Below are positions 8,736-17,042 of a stretch of 51,135 bases of DNA, piece after piece. The translations under genes and the position numbers were made by a program. Source of the stretch: Muribaculaceae bacterium. GTDB lineage: Bacteria; Bacteroidota; Bacteroidia; Bacteroidales; Muribaculaceae. Where the stretch lies: positions 1-51,135 of the forward strand of contig JAKVKZ010000016.1 of the NCBI GenBank assembly GCA_022484565.1, written 5' to 3'. Position 1 is the first letter of the stretch, and every line of letters starts with the position of its first letter. The notes beneath the pieces are model-generated. The model saw only the letters and a list, made by a program, of their open reading frames with translations. It did not search any database and was not told where the DNA came from.

Positions 8736-8821
8736 TAAGGTTTTATATCGGCATTTATGCCGGTGAAAAATATATATTTTTTAATTTCCGTCAAGTCCGT
8801 GAGGATTTGGCGGTTTTTTTT
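8736..8821 (+). ncRNA. Candidate small RNA of about 85 nt
   Basis: A strong promoter (8700-8730) and an intrinsic terminator (8788-8821) frame a transcript of about 85 nt with no plausible coding sequence. It would fold into a small 5' hairpin (CGGC, loop, GCCG at about 8749-8762), an A/U-rich single-stranded middle, and the 11-bp terminator stem with GTGA loop. The next gene (glycosyltransferase, 8961) has its own full promoter after the terminator, so this is more likely an independent RNA than a leader. It could alternatively be an attenuator if transcription reads through. The exact 5' end is estimated from the promoter, and I do not recognise an Rfam family. Confidence 0.5.
8788..8821 (+). 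terminator. Intrinsic terminator of the candidate small RNA
   Basis: An 11-bp stem (two G-T pairs) from 8788 to 8813 closes a GTGA loop and is followed by eight T at 8814-8821. Confidence 0.8.
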
Positions 8822-8923
8822 GCTATTGCGCATACTTCCTTTGCCGTACTTCGGCAAATAATACAAACCGGGCGCATCGGCAATCCAAAAAATTAGCAAG
8901 CTATTTTTTGCTATTGCGCTCGG
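8815..8923. repeat. Direct repeat TTTTTGCTATTGCGC flanking a dyad
   Basis: The string TTTTTGCTATTGCGC occurs straight after the small-RNA terminator (about 8817-8831) and again at about 8906-8920, where it forms the upstream part of the glycosyltransferase promoter. Confidence 0.6.
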
Positions 8924-8938
8924 CTTGTATTACTTTTG
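8853..8938. repeat. Imperfect dyad over the glycosyltransferase promoter
   Basis: The left arm, about 8853-8889 (AATACAAACCGGGCGCA and a following A-run), is the near reverse complement of the right arm, about 8903-8938 (TGCGCTCGGCTTGTATT). The right arm contains the working -33/-7 promoter; the left arm is a degraded copy facing the other way. In RNA or single-stranded DNA it would form one long interrupted hairpin. Confidence 0.6.
8908..8938 (+). promoter_or_regulatory. Promoter of the glycosyltransferase gene
   Basis: TTG at 8908-8910, 20 bases, TACTTTTG at 8931-8938. Transcription would begin near 8944, leaving a leader of about 17 bases before the ATG at 8961. Confidence 0.75.
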
Positions 8939-8960
8939 TACTGAAAAAAGAAGAACATAG

Positions 8961-10133
8961 ATGCTAAAATTCACATTGGAAATTACACCGCTAATTATGC
9001 TTCTTACAGGCATTTCAGTGGTGATAACAGCAATATTGGCCTATTGGTTCAGCCACCGCTATAGGGTGCTGCGGCACTACCGTCACGAGGAAAAGACATA
9101 CAGTGAGGAGCAACCTGCGGTGTCGGTGGTGATGTACACAAGCAATGATGCGGAAAACATAGAGAAATATCTTCCTATTGTGCTCAATCAGGACTATCCC
9201 AAATACGAAGTGATTGTGGTGAACGACGGCTACACCGACACCACAAAGGACGTGCTTGGCGAAATGGAGATGAAATACCCTAATCTGTATCAGACGTTTA
9301 TACCACAAAATGCCAGATTCCTCTCGAGAAAGAAATTGGGACTGATGCTCGGAATAAAGGCGGCGAAATACGATTATATTCTGGTGAGCAACACCAATTG
9401 CGAGCCGTCGGGGCCGGAATGGATTAACTCGATGATGCGCAATTTCACTGAAGGCATCGACGTGGTGATTGGATATTCCACTTACGACTTCGGCAATGAT
9501 AAAGGAAATGGCCGTTGGTACAGAAGTTACGAAATAGTGATGAACAGCGGGCGTTGGCTGGCGTATGCGATGAGCGGAAAGCCCTATAGGGGCATCGGCG
9601 ACAACCTTGCATTCAGGAAAAAGACCTTTTTCGACAATAACGGGTTCGCAAATTCCATAAACCTGCATTACGGCGACGACGACATCTTCGTCAGCGAGGT
9701 GGCACGCGAGGACAATACCAGAGTGGAAATGACTCCCGAAGGCATGGTGACCTCGCATTATGAGAATATTGCCGACGCTCACCGCGAGCTGAAATTGCGG
9801 CATGACTTCACTGAAAAGTTCATCAGAACTTCAGCTTTTGCGGAGACTGGCGCGATGAGCCTGCTTTACTACCTTGACTTTGCGCTGATGGTGGCAATAG
9901 CTGCCGTTGGCTGGGCGAATATCCTGAATTATGTGATTGCGCTGGTTCTGCTTTTGGCGCTTACCTTGCCGCAGATAATACTTTACCGCGTTAACGCGCG
10001 GATGCTCAGGATGCCGCGGCTCTTCTTCAGCGTGCCGATTTTCTCGCTGCTGAGGCCGGTTGTGAACTTGTATTACAAGTTTGTGGGCCATAAGCGAAAA
10101 GACACGAACTACACAATGTATTCGCCGAGCTGA
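8961..10133 (+). CDS. Membrane glycosyltransferase, family 2
   Basis: A 390-residue inner-membrane enzyme. An N-terminal membrane segment (about 8-27) is followed by a GT-A domain: VSVVMYTSNDAENI near residue 53, EVIVVNDGYTDTT near 85 (nucleotide-sugar site), a later SNTNCEPSGPEW where GT2 enzymes often have the DxD, and YGDDDIFVSEVA near 239, which is probably the acceptor/base region. Two or three membrane segments end the protein (about 305-370). It adds a sugar from a nucleotide donor to a lipid-linked or surface polymer; donor and acceptor cannot be read from the sequence. It stands alone between its own promoter and a bidirectional terminator shared with queA. The classical DxD is not obvious in the expected place, so the exact metal-binding residues are uncertain. 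Confidence 0.82.
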   Translation: MLKFTLEITPLIMLLTGISVVITAILAYWFSHRYRVLRHYRHEEKTYSEEQPAVSVVMYTSNDAENIEKYLPIVLNQDYPKYEVIVVNDGYTDTTKDVLGEMEMKYPNLYQTFIPQNARFLSRKKLGLMLGIKAAKYDYILVSNTNCEPSGPEWINSMMRNFTEGIDVVIGYSTYDFGNDKGNGRWYRSYEIVMNSGRWLAYAMSGKPYRGIGDNLAFRKKTFFDNNGFANSINLHYGDDDIFVSEVAREDNTRVEMTPEGMVTSHYENIADAHRELKLRHDFTEKFIRTSAFAETGAMSLLYYLDFALMVAIAAVGWANILNYVIALVLLLALTLPQIILYRVNARMLRMPRLFFSVPIFSLLRPVVNLYYKFVGHKRKDTNYTMYSPS

Positions 10134-10165
10134 AAAGCATAGTCAGCGGATAAATACAGACAAAA

Positions 10166-10197
10166 CAAAAAGCAGCCTCAACGATGGAGCTGCTTTT
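10166..10197. terminator. Bidirectional terminator between glycosyltransferase and queA
   Basis: AGCAGC at 10171-10176 pairs with GCTGCT at 10188-10193. An A-run on the left and a T-run on the right let it work for both converging genes. Confidence 0.65.
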
Positions 10198-10220
10198 CGC
10201 ATATAATTGGTGATGTGAAA

Positions 10221-11270
10221 TCAGATTATCAGCATGGCATCGCCGTAAGCTCCGAAACGGTACTTCTCCTTGATGGCTACGCTGTAGGCGTTCATGATGC
10301 TGTCGTAGCCGCCGAAAGCAGCCGCCATCATGAGCATTACGGAGTAGGGCAGATGGAAGTTTGTGACAAGAGCGTCGCACACAGTGAAATCGTAAGGCGG
10401 GAAGATGAATTTATTGGTCCAGCCTGAATATGGCTTGATGTGGCCGTTCATTCCCACTGTGCTTTCAATGGCACGGAGTGTGGAAGTGCCGATTGAGCAA
10501 ATTTTGCGGTTTTCCTCCTTTGCGGAGTTCACCTGCTGCACAAGGGTGTCGTTCACCGTCATCTGCTCGGAATCCATGCGGTGCTTGGTGAGGTCCTCCA
10601 CGTCGATGTCGCGGTAGCTGCCGAGGCCGAAGTGCAGTGTGAGGAAGCCAGATTCGATGTCCTTTATTTCCATGCGTTTGAGCAATTCGCGGCTGAAGTG
10701 CAGACCGGCAGCCGGAGCCACCACAGCGCCTTCATTCTTGGCGTAGATGCATTGGAAACGCTCGGCATCTTCAGGTTCAGGCTCACGCTTGATGTAGTAA
10801 GGCAGCGGAGTTTGACCGAGGGCAAACAGATTGGCCTTGAACTCGTCGTGCGGGCCATCGTAAAGGAAACGCAGTGTGCGTCCGCGTGAAGTGGTGTTGT
10901 CGATTACTTCAGCCACCATTGAGTCGTCGAGGCCGAAATAAAGTTTGTTGCCGATACGGATTTTGCGGGCAGGCTCAACGAGCACGTCCCAGAATTTATG
11001 TTCCTCGTTAAGTTCGCGGAGCAGAAAAACTTCTATCTTAGCACCGGTCTTCTCCTTGTTGCCGTAGAGCTTTGCGGGGAATACGCGGGTGTCGTTGAAT
11101 ACGAAAAGGTCGTGAGGATTGAAGTATTCAAGAATGTCCTTGAAAACTTTGTGCGTGATTTCGCCGGTTTTTTTGTTGATTACCATAAGGCGCGACTCAT
11201 CGCGGACAGGTGCCGGATGCGAGGCGATAAGTTCCTCAGGCAATTTGAATTTGAATTCAGATAATCTCAT
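10221..11270 (-). CDS. queA: S-adenosylmethionine:tRNA ribosyltransferase-isomerase
   Basis: A 349-residue enzyme, the usual family length. It moves the ribosyl part of S-adenosylmethionine to 7-aminomethyl-7-deazaguanine in tRNA to form epoxyqueuosine, the penultimate step of queuosine synthesis. Diagnostic stretches are [20 protein letters not shown] at the N-terminus, [18 protein letters not shown] near residue 52, [18 protein letters not shown] near 187 and [11 protein letters not shown] near 218. It is the last gene of the minus-strand run ftsX, DUF3098, uppP, truB, queA, 68 bases after truB, and ends at the bidirectional terminator at 10166-10197. Confidence 0.97.
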   Translation of the reverse strand: MRLSEFKFKLPEELIASHPAPVRDESRLMVINKKTGEITHKVFKDILEYFNPHDLFVFNDTRVFPAKLYGNKEKTGAKIEVFLLRELNEEHKFWDVLVEPARKIRIGNKLYFGLDDSMVAEVIDNTTSRGRTLRFLYDGPHDEFKANLFALGQTPLPYYIKREPEPEDAERFQCIYAKNEGAVVAPAAGLHFSRELLKRMEIKDIESGFLTLHFGLGSYRDIDVEDLTKHRMDSEQMTVNDTLVQQVNSAKEENRKICSIGTSTLRAIESTVGMNGHIKPYSGWTNKFIFPPYDFTVCDALVTNFHLPYSVMLMMAAAFGGYDSIMNAYSVAIKEKYRFGAYGDAMLII

Positions 11271-11338
11271 AGCTCAAATATTTTTTATTTTTTCTTGTTC
11301 GTTCAAAAATTAAAATGTCGATTGATGGCAACTAAGGC

Positions 11339-12067
11339 CTATTCAGGCTTTTCCACGTCGGGTATCACCATAGGCGCATCGTCGATGTATGAGGCCATAT
11401 CTTCAACCGAGCGGCAATCCTCGACCTTGAAATTGCCCACTCGGGTGCGGCGCAGTGCTGTGAGGTAGGCTCCGCTTGAGAGCGCTTCGCCGATGTCGCG
11501 GGCGAGGGCACGGATATAGGTGCCGCGACCGCAAACCACACGGATGCGCATGGACGGAGGGTTGAAATCGAGAAGCTCAATTTCATTTATTTCAAGCACT
11601 TTGGCCTTCAATTTCACTTCACGGCCCTTGCGTGCTATTTTGTAGGCGCGATGTCCATCCACATTGCATGCCGAATATGCCGGCGGGACTTGCTCGATGC
11701 GGCCCACAAAGCGACTTTGCAACGTCTGCTCCACCATTTCGCGGGTGATGTGCTGCCATGGATAAGTTGCGTCAACTTCAGTCTCGCGGTCGAATGATGG
11801 TGTGGTGGCACCCAGCATCATGTCGGCTATATATTCTTTCACGCCCGTCTGCAGCTCGTCTATTCGCTTGGTGGCGTGGCCAGTGCAGATAATCAGCACG
11901 CCTGTGGCGAGCGGGTCGAGTGTGCCGGCGTGGCCCACTTTAAGTTTCTTGGTGTGCAGACGTCGGAGCAGGCGACCGCGGATTTTCTTCACGGCGTCGA
12001 ACGACGACCAGCCAAGAGGTTTGTCGATGCAGAATATTTCGCCTTCAACGGGATTGAACATACACAT
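11339..12067 (-). CDS. truB: tRNA pseudouridine(55) synthase
   Basis: A 242-residue enzyme that isomerises U55 in the T-loop of tRNAs. The N-terminus has IDKPLGWSSFDAVKKIR, and the catalytic motif GHAGTLDPLATGVL near residue 45 contains the nucleophilic Asp. Near residue 185 GRGTYIRALARDIG is the second family signature. It starts 13 bases after the uppP stop, so it belongs to the same operon. Two start codons, six bases apart, are possible (12067 or 12061). The protein is shorter than the E. coli enzyme because it lacks the C-terminal PUA domain, as is common in Bacteroidota. Confidence 0.96.
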   Translation of the reverse strand: MCMFNPVEGEIFCIDKPLGWSSFDAVKKIRGRLLRRLHTKKLKVGHAGTLDPLATGVLIICTGHATKRIDELQTGVKEYIADMMLGATTPSFDRETEVDATYPWQHITREMVEQTLQSRFVGRIEQVPPAYSACNVDGHRAYKIARKGREVKLKAKVLEINEIELLDFNPPSMRIRVVCGRGTYIRALARDIGEALSSGAYLTALRRTRVGNFKVEDCRSVEDMASYIDDAPMVIPDVEKPE

Positions 12068-12080
12068 CCTAAATTGCTTA

Positions 12081-12932
12081 CTAATCTACCATGCTGAGGT
12101 TCACGTTGCAGAGGAGAGCGATTATGATTGCTCCGCCTACTATAATGCGATACCAGCCGAATGCCCTGAAGCCATATTTTGTGAGAAAGTCGATGAACCA
12201 CTTGATGGCAAGCATTGCCACGATGAAGGCCACTACACTTCCCACGATAATCAGCATCACGCCGGTGAAGCCTGAACCTACCGATTCATGGCTCAGAATG
12301 AGCTTCAGCACATCGAGGCAGGTGGCCGCGAACATTGTGGGGACTGCAAGGAAGAATGAAAATTCGGCTGCCTTGCGCCGTGATAGCTTTTGAGCCATGC
12401 CGCCTACGATTGTCGCCATTGAGCGCGACACTCCTGGAATCATGCTGATGCACTGGAACAGACCGATGCGGAACGCGCGTTTTTCGGTAATCGGGGTGTC
12501 GTCGGTGCCTTTATTGAAAATCTTGTCGCAGAAAAGCATGAATATGCCGCCCACGACGAGCATCACTGCCACCACTGCCACGCTGCCGAGCAGCTTGTCG
12601 ATTAAGCCGTTGCACAGTCCGCCGATAACCAGTGCAGGAATGAATGCCACTAAAAGTTTCCAGTAGAAATCCCAAGTGTGCAGGAATTTCTGCAATGGAG
12701 TGGCGTCTTCGGGAGCTGGAGTGTGGTTAAGCCTGAAAAACCGCTTGCGGTAGAGGCAAATCACTGAAAGGATTGCACCGAATTGGATAATTACGGTGAA
12801 CGCCTTGACAAATGCTGTGGGTTGCACGCCGAGAAGATTCTCGGTTATTATCATGTGCCCTGTTGACGACACCGGCAGGAACTCGGTCAGTCCCTCCACT
12901 ATTGCGATAATAATCGCCTGAATAAAAGTCAT
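12081..12932 (-). CDS. uppP: Undecaprenyl-diphosphatase
   Basis: A 283-residue polytopic inner-membrane enzyme (BacA type) that converts undecaprenyl pyrophosphate to the monophosphate, recycling the lipid carrier for peptidoglycan and surface polysaccharide. The family motif VEGLTEFLPVSSTGHMII spans about residues 13-30, and the second motif PGVSRSMATI is near residue 165. About eight hydrophobic segments cover the rest. The gene lies nine bases after the DUF3098 gene and 13 before truB, so all are co-transcribed. The family is linked to bacitracin tolerance. Confidence 0.97.
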   Translation of the reverse strand: MTFIQAIIIAIVEGLTEFLPVSSTGHMIITENLLGVQPTAFVKAFTVIIQFGAILSVICLYRKRFFRLNHTPAPEDATPLQKFLHTWDFYWKLLVAFIPALVIGGLCNGLIDKLLGSVAVVAVMLVVGGIFMLFCDKIFNKGTDDTPITEKRAFRIGLFQCISMIPGVSRSMATIVGGMAQKLSRRKAAEFSFFLAVPTMFAATCLDVLKLILSHESVGSGFTGVMLIIVGSVVAFIVAMLAIKWFIDFLTKYGFRAFGWYRIIVGGAIIIALLCNVNLSMVD

Positions 12933-12941
12933 TGTGGCTGA

Positions 12942-13256
12942 TTATTTTGATTTCTTCTTGAAAAGGATGGCGATGGCCATTGCCATAAAGCCTACGAATG
13001 CAAGGCATGGACCTACAATCACGCGGCGGGCGCTGAACACGTCGGAATTGAATGTGGCACCGTCGTTGGCAGAGCCGATCATCAAGAGGAAGCCGATTAC
13101 GATGAGTGCGCCGCAGGCAGCAATCAGAATGAAATTGATGCGGGTCAACGGGAATTTGTCCTCAGTGTTGGCATCAATGCCGGGAACCTGATTGGATGCA
13201 ACGTCATTATTCTTTGAAGTTTTTATCAAAACTGGTTTTTTCTTGTCTTTGTCCAT
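12942..13256 (-). CDS. DUF3098 small membrane protein
   Basis: A 104-residue protein with a charged, Lys-rich N-terminus and two membrane segments (about 45-65, FILIAACGALIVIGFLLMIG, and 80-98), ending in a KKKSK tail. Between them is a short loop containing DVFSARRVIVGP. This matches the DUF3098 family, which is found in Bacteroidota between ftsX and uppP. It lies 44 bases after ftsX and nine before uppP. No biochemical role is known; the fixed position suggests a link to the division machinery or to lipid-carrier recycling. Confidence 0.85.
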   Translation of the reverse strand: MDKDKKKPVLIKTSKNNDVASNQVPGIDANTEDKFPLTRINFILIAACGALIVIGFLLMIGSANDGATFNSDVFSARRVIVGPCLAFVGFMAMAIAILFKKKSK

Positions 13257-13300
13257 TTTGCTGATATGTTATAGTTAATTATTATTCTGATTTTTTGATG

Positions 13301-14179
13301 CTACATGGTGAAAAGTTCATCGTAGGAGAGGCTTATGTAGCGGTTGGTGGCGATTGCCGCGGCTGCCGCGCACAGAGCTGCTCCAAGCACAATCATGCCG
13401 CCAAACACGAGCCATACCTGCGACAGCGACAGAAGCGTGGCGACAGCAGGCTCGAAACGCAGCAGATAGTAGATGCCTGCCGCAAGGATAACGATGGCCA
13501 GCAGAGCGGCGATAACGCCGTTCACAACGTTGCTGATGACGAATGGCCGCCTGATGAACGACGGCTTCGCGCCCACGAGTTTCATTGTGTGGATGATGAA
13601 TCTGCGCGAATACACGGTAAGCCGCACGGTGTTGTTGATGAGTGCGAATGAGATTATCATCATCATTGCAGCCACCACCGAGAGCACCACCATTGCGCTA
13701 TTGATGTTGCGGTTAACTGATTCCACCACATCCTGATGGATATACACATTCTCCACAGCCGCAAATTTCTTTATTTTCGCGGAAATGACGGTAAGGCTGT
13801 CGGGACTTTCGAACGCGGCCTTCACGTTCACGTCGAATTCAGGAGCAAGCGGGTTAACGCCGAAAAGGTCGATAAGGTTCTCGCCGGTTTCATTTTGCCA
13901 TTGCTGCATGGCCTCATCCTTTGAGATATATTTCACGCTCGACACATATTTCGCGTCGGTGAGCAGATTCTTCACGCTGTTGATTTGCGCTGTGGAGGCT
14001 GAATCGGTCAGCACCACCTCAAAGCCGATATTTTCGCGGATTTGGTCGGCAAACGAGCGTGCTATGCATCCAAGCAGGGCTACAAGCCCCAGCAGCAACA
14101 GCACAAGCGCGACGCTAATAATCGAAGTGATGTTAGCGTTGATGAAAGATATTTTCGACTTTTTCTCTTGTTCAGCCAT
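13301..14179 (-). CDS. ftsX: Cell division ABC transporter permease-like protein FtsX
   Basis: A 292-residue membrane protein with the FtsX topology: one membrane segment at about 18-40, a periplasmic domain at about 45-145, then three segments in the last 140 residues (about 150-175, 200-225, 255-280). It forms a complex with the ATPase FtsE that activates peptidoglycan hydrolases at the septum. A longer open frame begins at 14263 with TTG, but that TTG is the -33 element of a good promoter (14233-14263), so the real start is the ATG at 14179, giving MAEQEKKSKISF. It is the first gene of the five-gene operon. ftsE is not in this window. Confidence 0.92.
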   Translation of the reverse strand: MAEQEKKSKISFINANITSIISVALVLLLLGLVALLGCIARSFADQIRENIGFEVVLTDSASTAQINSVKNLLTDAKYVSSVKYISKDEAMQQWQNETGENLIDLFGVNPLAPEFDVNVKAAFESPDSLTVISAKIKKFAAVENVYIHQDVVESVNRNINSAMVVLSVVAAMMMIISFALINNTVRLTVYSRRFIIHTMKLVGAKPSFIRRPFVISNVVNGVIAALLAIVILAAGIYYLLRFEPAVATLLSLSQVWLVFGGMIVLGAALCAAAAAIATNRYISLSYDELFTM

Positions 14180-14232
14180 TATATAATTTGTGAGATAGGC
14201 ACAGTGTGTGAATCCATCCCCGAAATCCCATG

Positions 14233-14263
14233 CAAAAGTACTATGTGAAAACCCGTTTGTCAA
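14233..14263 (-). promoter_or_regulatory. Promoter of the ftsX-queA operon
   Basis: On the minus strand TTG at 14263-14261, 20 bases, TACTTTTG at 14240-14233. The leader to the ATG at 14179 is about 50 bases. Confidence 0.75.
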
Positions 14264-14651
14264 TAGTTTTAATTATTTTTCGCTTTTAATTTATTATATA
14301 TGTGTAAGGAATGGGCGGAAAACTGAATTTTATTGTAAGTTCAATAACTATATTTATAATAATTGCAAATGCAATAATTTTTCGAGATTTTTGAACTTTT
14401 TGATGTTTGCGTCAATTTGACGGAATGGCCTTGCACCACTCTGCGTCACCCTTGCGCCACCCTTGCGTCACCCATCATCGGTTAAGCAATACTCTGAAAA
14501 TGAATGGTTTCTATTTTAGTGCTCAAAAAAGTGATGAAGTCATCTTACGGAAATGGTGCAAATCAATGCTTTTCGCAAGATTTAACATAGCCAGCAGCAA
14601 ACTTTGGAGAACTATTTGTGTCAGAGAAATAAGGATATTAATTATTTGATT
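14264..14651. other. Gene-free stretch with short repeats
   Basis: The first 130 bases are AT-rich and featureless. At 14410-14422 there is a 13-base perfect palindrome, CGTCAATTTGACG, followed at about 14442-14473 by three 11-base units of the type GCG(T/C)CACCCTT. I see no convincing promoter of standard form for the gene at 14652. Confidence 0.45.
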
Positions 14652-15209
14652 ATGAAGAAATGGATTGTTGGCGTGCTGATTGTCGCTATTGTGGTGGTGG
14701 CTGGAATCATTTTGCTTAATGGCAAAAATGGCGGGATTTTGGGCAAGAAAGGTCCGGAGATGGTGACTTATCAGTCAACCGTCGAGGGCGACACTTGGCT
14801 GAAGGTTACTTGCAACCTCACCGACAGCACTTACCGCATGTGGGTGGCGATGCCGAAGAGCGGCGAGTGGGGCGAGCCTGCGGCTGAAGGCCGGTTCACT
14901 GTGGAGAATCGCCATAACAGCGACGATGGCCACGTGTTCAAGGCTTTCGTGTTCCATCACACCAAAAATTCAAGTTACAGCAAAAAGCAGGGTGTGGAGT
15001 CGCTCAACACACATTCATCGGTGTCGCAGATGATTGATGCCGTGAAGAATGTCAGCGGCGACATCATCGGCAAGGCTGCGGAGGAGGATATGATTGAACT
15101 GCTTATTGACGACCATGCCAAAGAGGATGCGATATTTAAATGCACCGTCATTCCCGTCGGTGGCACTTTCGTGGCTGACAAGACGGATGAAAATCCATGG
15201 AAAGACTGA
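14652..15209 (+). CDS. Hypothetical membrane-anchored protein
   Basis: A 185-residue protein that I do not recognise. A single N-terminal membrane anchor (KKWIVGVLIVAIVVVAGIIL) is followed by a mixed alpha/beta periplasmic or extracellular domain with no cysteine motif apart from two isolated Cys. The start is set at MKKWIVG because it begins the anchor; an in-frame TTG 48 bases upstream would add a charged, unlikely leader. It is transcribed alone, converging on the histidine kinase at 15270 with a 60-base gap. No domain assignment is offered. Confidence 0.6.
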   Translation: MKKWIVGVLIVAIVVVAGIILLNGKNGGILGKKGPEMVTYQSTVEGDTWLKVTCNLTDSTYRMWVAMPKSGEWGEPAAEGRFTVENRHNSDDGHVFKAFVFHHTKNSSYSKKQGVESLNTHSSVSQMIDAVKNVSGDIIGKAAEEDMIELLIDDHAKEDAIFKCTVIPVGGTFVADKTDENPWKD

Positions 15210-15269
15210 TTGACAAGCTGAAATAAAGGCTCATATAAAGTCTGCTGAAGTCAAATCATGGCTCTCAAA

Positions 15270-16910
15270 TTAATGAGGCAGCCAGATGCAGAAGCATGAG
15301 CCTTTGCCCAGTTCCGACTCCACGCTGATTGTGCCGCCAAGCCTTGTCACTATGGCTTTGCACATTGATAGGCCCATGCCAAGTCCGGGAGCGAATGAAT
15401 TCACCTTCTCAAAGTTCTCGAATATCCTGTTCTGGTCCTTTTCTGCAATGCCTATGCCAGTATCCTTCACAAAAATCTTCACTTCATTCTTTATCAGCTC
15501 ATATCCAATTGTGATTGAACCAGAGTTTGTGAAACTTTTTGCGTTCTTCATCAGTTCGTCAATGATTTTTGACACCCATTCGCGGTCGGTCTCAATGAAT
15601 ACGTCAGTTCCGTATTCATATTTCAATTCCACTCCGGGCTTCATCTCGCGGGAATACTTCTTGTATTTTTCCTCAAACAGGCCTTTCAGCATGAATGATG
15701 TGTGGTTTATGCTGGTGAACCCCGATTCGAACAGTGAGCGGTTGAGCGTATAGTCGATTATGTTAAGCAGTTGCTCATTGTTTTTGTTGATGATGTTCTT
15801 GTATAGTTCTAGATCTTCCTCCGAGGTGTCCTTGTCGATTAAATTTGAGAAGCCGATGATAGAGTTTAGTGGCGTGCGGATTTCGTGGCTCAGGTTTTCA
15901 ATGAAGTATGTCTTCAGTTTATTGGCTGCCACAGCCTGCTCATGCAACTCAATTTCCTTTTCGAGGGCCTTCTTCCTTTCGTCGATGTCAGTCGCAAGGC
16001 ACATGTAGGAGAGTATTTTTCCGTCTTCATCCTTTTCATAGGCTGCTACGTTGACTGAGAACCATCGGTACTCGTCGGGATATTTGTATCTGTATTCCGC
16101 ATGGTAAGTGTCGCCTTCCCCTTTATCCATAAATTCCAGCATCTTCAATGGTATTTTCTTGTCGGTGGGGTAGATGCTGTCAAGCCAGAAGCTCATCTTT
16201 ATTTCATGGATGAGTTCTCTGCCGGTGTCGTCGAGCCTAAGGAATTTCCTAGACGATCGGTCGTACTGCACGAACAATATGCTGCTGTGGCTTGTTATGA
16301 ACATGATTTTCTTGCTGAACAGCATCATGTCGTTCATCATTTCGTGTGCCTTTTCATTGTCGAGGTCAGCGCCGATATATGTGTTCACTGTGCCGTCGGA
16401 ATTCAGGCTCAATGGATAGATGCTCACCTGTCGCCAAATGTATTTATCCGAATAGCTTAATTTCAGCCGGTATTCATAGTTCATGCTCTCATTCTTTCCG
16501 CTGTTCATGCGCTCAACCATCTCTTTCACTATATTCAGGTCGGCGGGATGGGTCATTGCGTAGAGTGTTTCGGGAGGCAGATCGGAATATTCACCTTCAC
16601 CGATTTTGTTCAGATTCACAAACCGATGCTTCTCCACAATGTAGGAAGTGTATTGCACGCCGTTCTTCTTCGTGATGGTGTTGATTACTTTCTGAATGTC
16701 CCTGAATTGATGGATTTTCTTGTCTCTTTTCAAGTTGAAGATGAAAGCCACTAAGACTAGTATGTATATTGTTGTTAAGCAAATGAATGAAAAGTCGGTT
16801 ATCGCGACTGAATGGTTCACCATCAAATGACACACAAAAAGCGCCATGCTCATTGTGAATAAAATAAATAGCAGGGGCAGTAGGTAAGAGTTTTTCTTAA
16901 ATGTTCTCAT
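15270..16910 (-). CDS. Sensor histidine kinase with PAS domain
   Basis: A 546-residue inner-membrane kinase. Two membrane segments at about 10-31 and 36-60 leave almost no periplasmic loop, so it may sense the membrane or a cytoplasmic signal. Two PAS/PAC-like segments cover about 70-310. HisKA has the phospho-acceptor His at about 342 in LSHEIRTPLNSIIGFSNL, and the HATPase has DTGIGIAEKD and GLGMGLSM. It lacks a receiver domain and has no response regulator next to it. Its kinase core is clearly related to that of the 3791-6520 protein, so the two look like paralogues with different sensors. It has its own promoter at 16973-17002. Confidence 0.9.
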   Translation of the reverse strand: MRTFKKNSYLLPLLFILFTMSMALFVCHLMVNHSVAITDFSFICLTTIYILVLVAFIFNLKRDKKIHQFRDIQKVINTITKKNGVQYTSYIVEKHRFVNLNKIGEGEYSDLPPETLYAMTHPADLNIVKEMVERMNSGKNESMNYEYRLKLSYSDKYIWRQVSIYPLSLNSDGTVNTYIGADLDNEKAHEMMNDMMLFSKKIMFITSHSSILFVQYDRSSRKFLRLDDTGRELIHEIKMSFWLDSIYPTDKKIPLKMLEFMDKGEGDTYHAEYRYKYPDEYRWFSVNVAAYEKDEDGKILSYMCLATDIDERKKALEKEIELHEQAVAANKLKTYFIENLSHEIRTPLNSIIGFSNLIDKDTSEEDLELYKNIINKNNEQLLNIIDYTLNRSLFESGFTSINHTSFMLKGLFEEKYKKYSREMKPGVELKYEYGTDVFIETDREWVSKIIDELMKNAKSFTNSGSITIGYELIKNEVKIFVKDTGIGIAEKDQNRIFENFEKVNSFAPGLGMGLSMCKAIVTRLGGTISVESELGKGSCFCIWLPH

Positions 16911-16972
16911 TAAGACCTGTTGTTATAAATAACAAATTGATTAAGAATTAGGGCACACACATAATTAAGGCA

Positions 16973-17002
16973 CAAAGATATTACTTTTTATTCAAATTGC
17001 AA
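16973..17002 (-). promoter_or_regulatory. Promoter of the second histidine kinase
   Basis: On the minus strand TTG at 17002-17000, 19 bases, TATCTTTG at 16980-16973. The leader is about 58 bases. Confidence 0.65.
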
Positions 17003-17042
17003 ATTTTATGCATATTATTGGTTTTTTCTCATTTTTCAGTGT

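Noticed and set aside
8736-8821. tRNA, riboswitch or attenuator of the glycosyltransferase
   Set aside because: There is no tRNA fold or known aptamer pattern, and the glycosyltransferase has a full promoter after the terminator. Attenuation cannot be excluded but is less likely.
8853-8938. Invertible (phase-variable) promoter
   Set aside because: The arms are imperfect, the spacer is only a few tens of bases, the promoter lies in an arm and not between the arms, and no recombinase gene is near.
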